The position numbers and the translations under genes are program-made. Below are positions 14,469 to 14,608 of a stretch of DNA of 14,608 nucleotides, piece after piece (position 1 is the first letter of the stretch; every line of letters starts with the position of its first letter). The stretch is from Chloroflexota bacterium (lineage in GTDB: Bacteria; Chloroflexota; Anaerolineae; Anaerolineales; E44-bin32), in assembly GCA_026390045.1 (NCBI GenBank), contig JAPLGR010000093.1:1-14608 (forward strand), given 5' to 3'. The notes under the pieces are model-generated. The model ran no database searches. It worked only from the letters and a program-made list of their open reading frames with translations, and had not been told where the DNA came from.

Positions 14469-14608
14469 ATTGAGTAGGGAGAGCGGGTCGCCCGCTCCCC
14501 CTCTCACACCACCGGACATGCGGGTCCGCATCCGGCGGTTCGGTGAACGTCAGGGCACCCAACGAACCTTAGCCCTCGAGCCCTTGTTGGCGGTCCGTGC
14601 CGGGAACG
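14469..14608 (-). mobile_element. 3' end of a group II intron-like element (domains V and VI), partial
   Basis: On the minus strand, 14539-14508 folds like intron domain V: a 9-bp lower helix (ACCGCCGGA with TCCGGTGGT), a 2-base bulge on the 3' strand (TG), a 4-bp upper helix (TGCG/CGCA) and a GACC loop. The fourth pair is a G-U only when read as minus-strand RNA, and C-G-C around it matches the catalytic triad of some group II introns. Then GGTGTGAGAGG, a second hairpin (GAGCGGG CGA CCCGCTC, 14496-14480) like domain VI, and CCCTACTCAAT ending at 14469. This tail resembles known intron 3' ends. The loop is not GNRA, and the body and any reverse transcriptase lie beyond the right edge. The sequence 14560-14608 shows no convincing protein. 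Confidence 0.5.

Overview
The window is GC-rich, densely coded bacterial DNA, most likely chromosomal and from a member of the Chloroflexota (Anaerolineae-like). This is an inference. It rests on the split glycine dehydrogenase genes (gcvPA/gcvPB), the lipoproteins with Thr/Pro-rich linkers after the lipobox cysteine, and the high GC content. No rRNA, tRNA, CRISPR array or complete mobile element is visible.

Left part (1-2826, minus strand): a glycine-cleavage operon reading leftwards in the order promoter, tandem glycine riboswitch, intrinsic terminator, gcvH, gcvPA, gcvPB. The last gene runs off the window. Neighbouring genes overlap by 1 and 8 bases, and gcvT is not between the riboswitch and gcvH. 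Reading away from it is a short-chain dehydrogenase (2927-3940) whose motifs match the SDR-type L-threonine 3-dehydrogenase. Together they suggest a threonine to glycine to C1 catabolic module with glycine sensing on the cleavage arm.

Middle (3941-5822): two REP-like palindromes, a secreted glycosidase-like lipoprotein whose signal peptide and body are in different frames (a one-base lesion in a C6 run), and a convergent small membrane protein. After that come about 260 bases with only hairpins.

Centre (5823-11599): alanine racemase on the minus strand diverges from a plus-strand cluster made of an SLC13-type transporter with two TrkA_C domains, tgt (queuine tRNA-ribosyltransferase), uppP (undecaprenyl-pyrophosphate phosphatase, TTG start) and a PstS-like lipoprotein. 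The cluster genes lie 3 bases apart or less, or overlap.

Right part (11600-14608): a minus-strand pair (unknown double-membrane-anchor protein, then a glyoxalase-II-like metallo-beta-lactamase-fold hydrolase) diverges from a PLP beta-eliminating lyase. That lyase resembles tyrosine phenol-lyase in length but carries tryptophanase residues at the substrate-specificity positions. The last ~140 bases look like the 3' end (domains V and VI) of a group II intron on the minus strand, entering from beyond the right edge.

I see mostly housekeeping and catabolic genes. I do not see an obviously new multi-gene system. The points most worth checking are the lyase specificity, the frameshifted lipoprotein, the riboswitch/threonine dehydrogenase arrangement, and the intron-like end.
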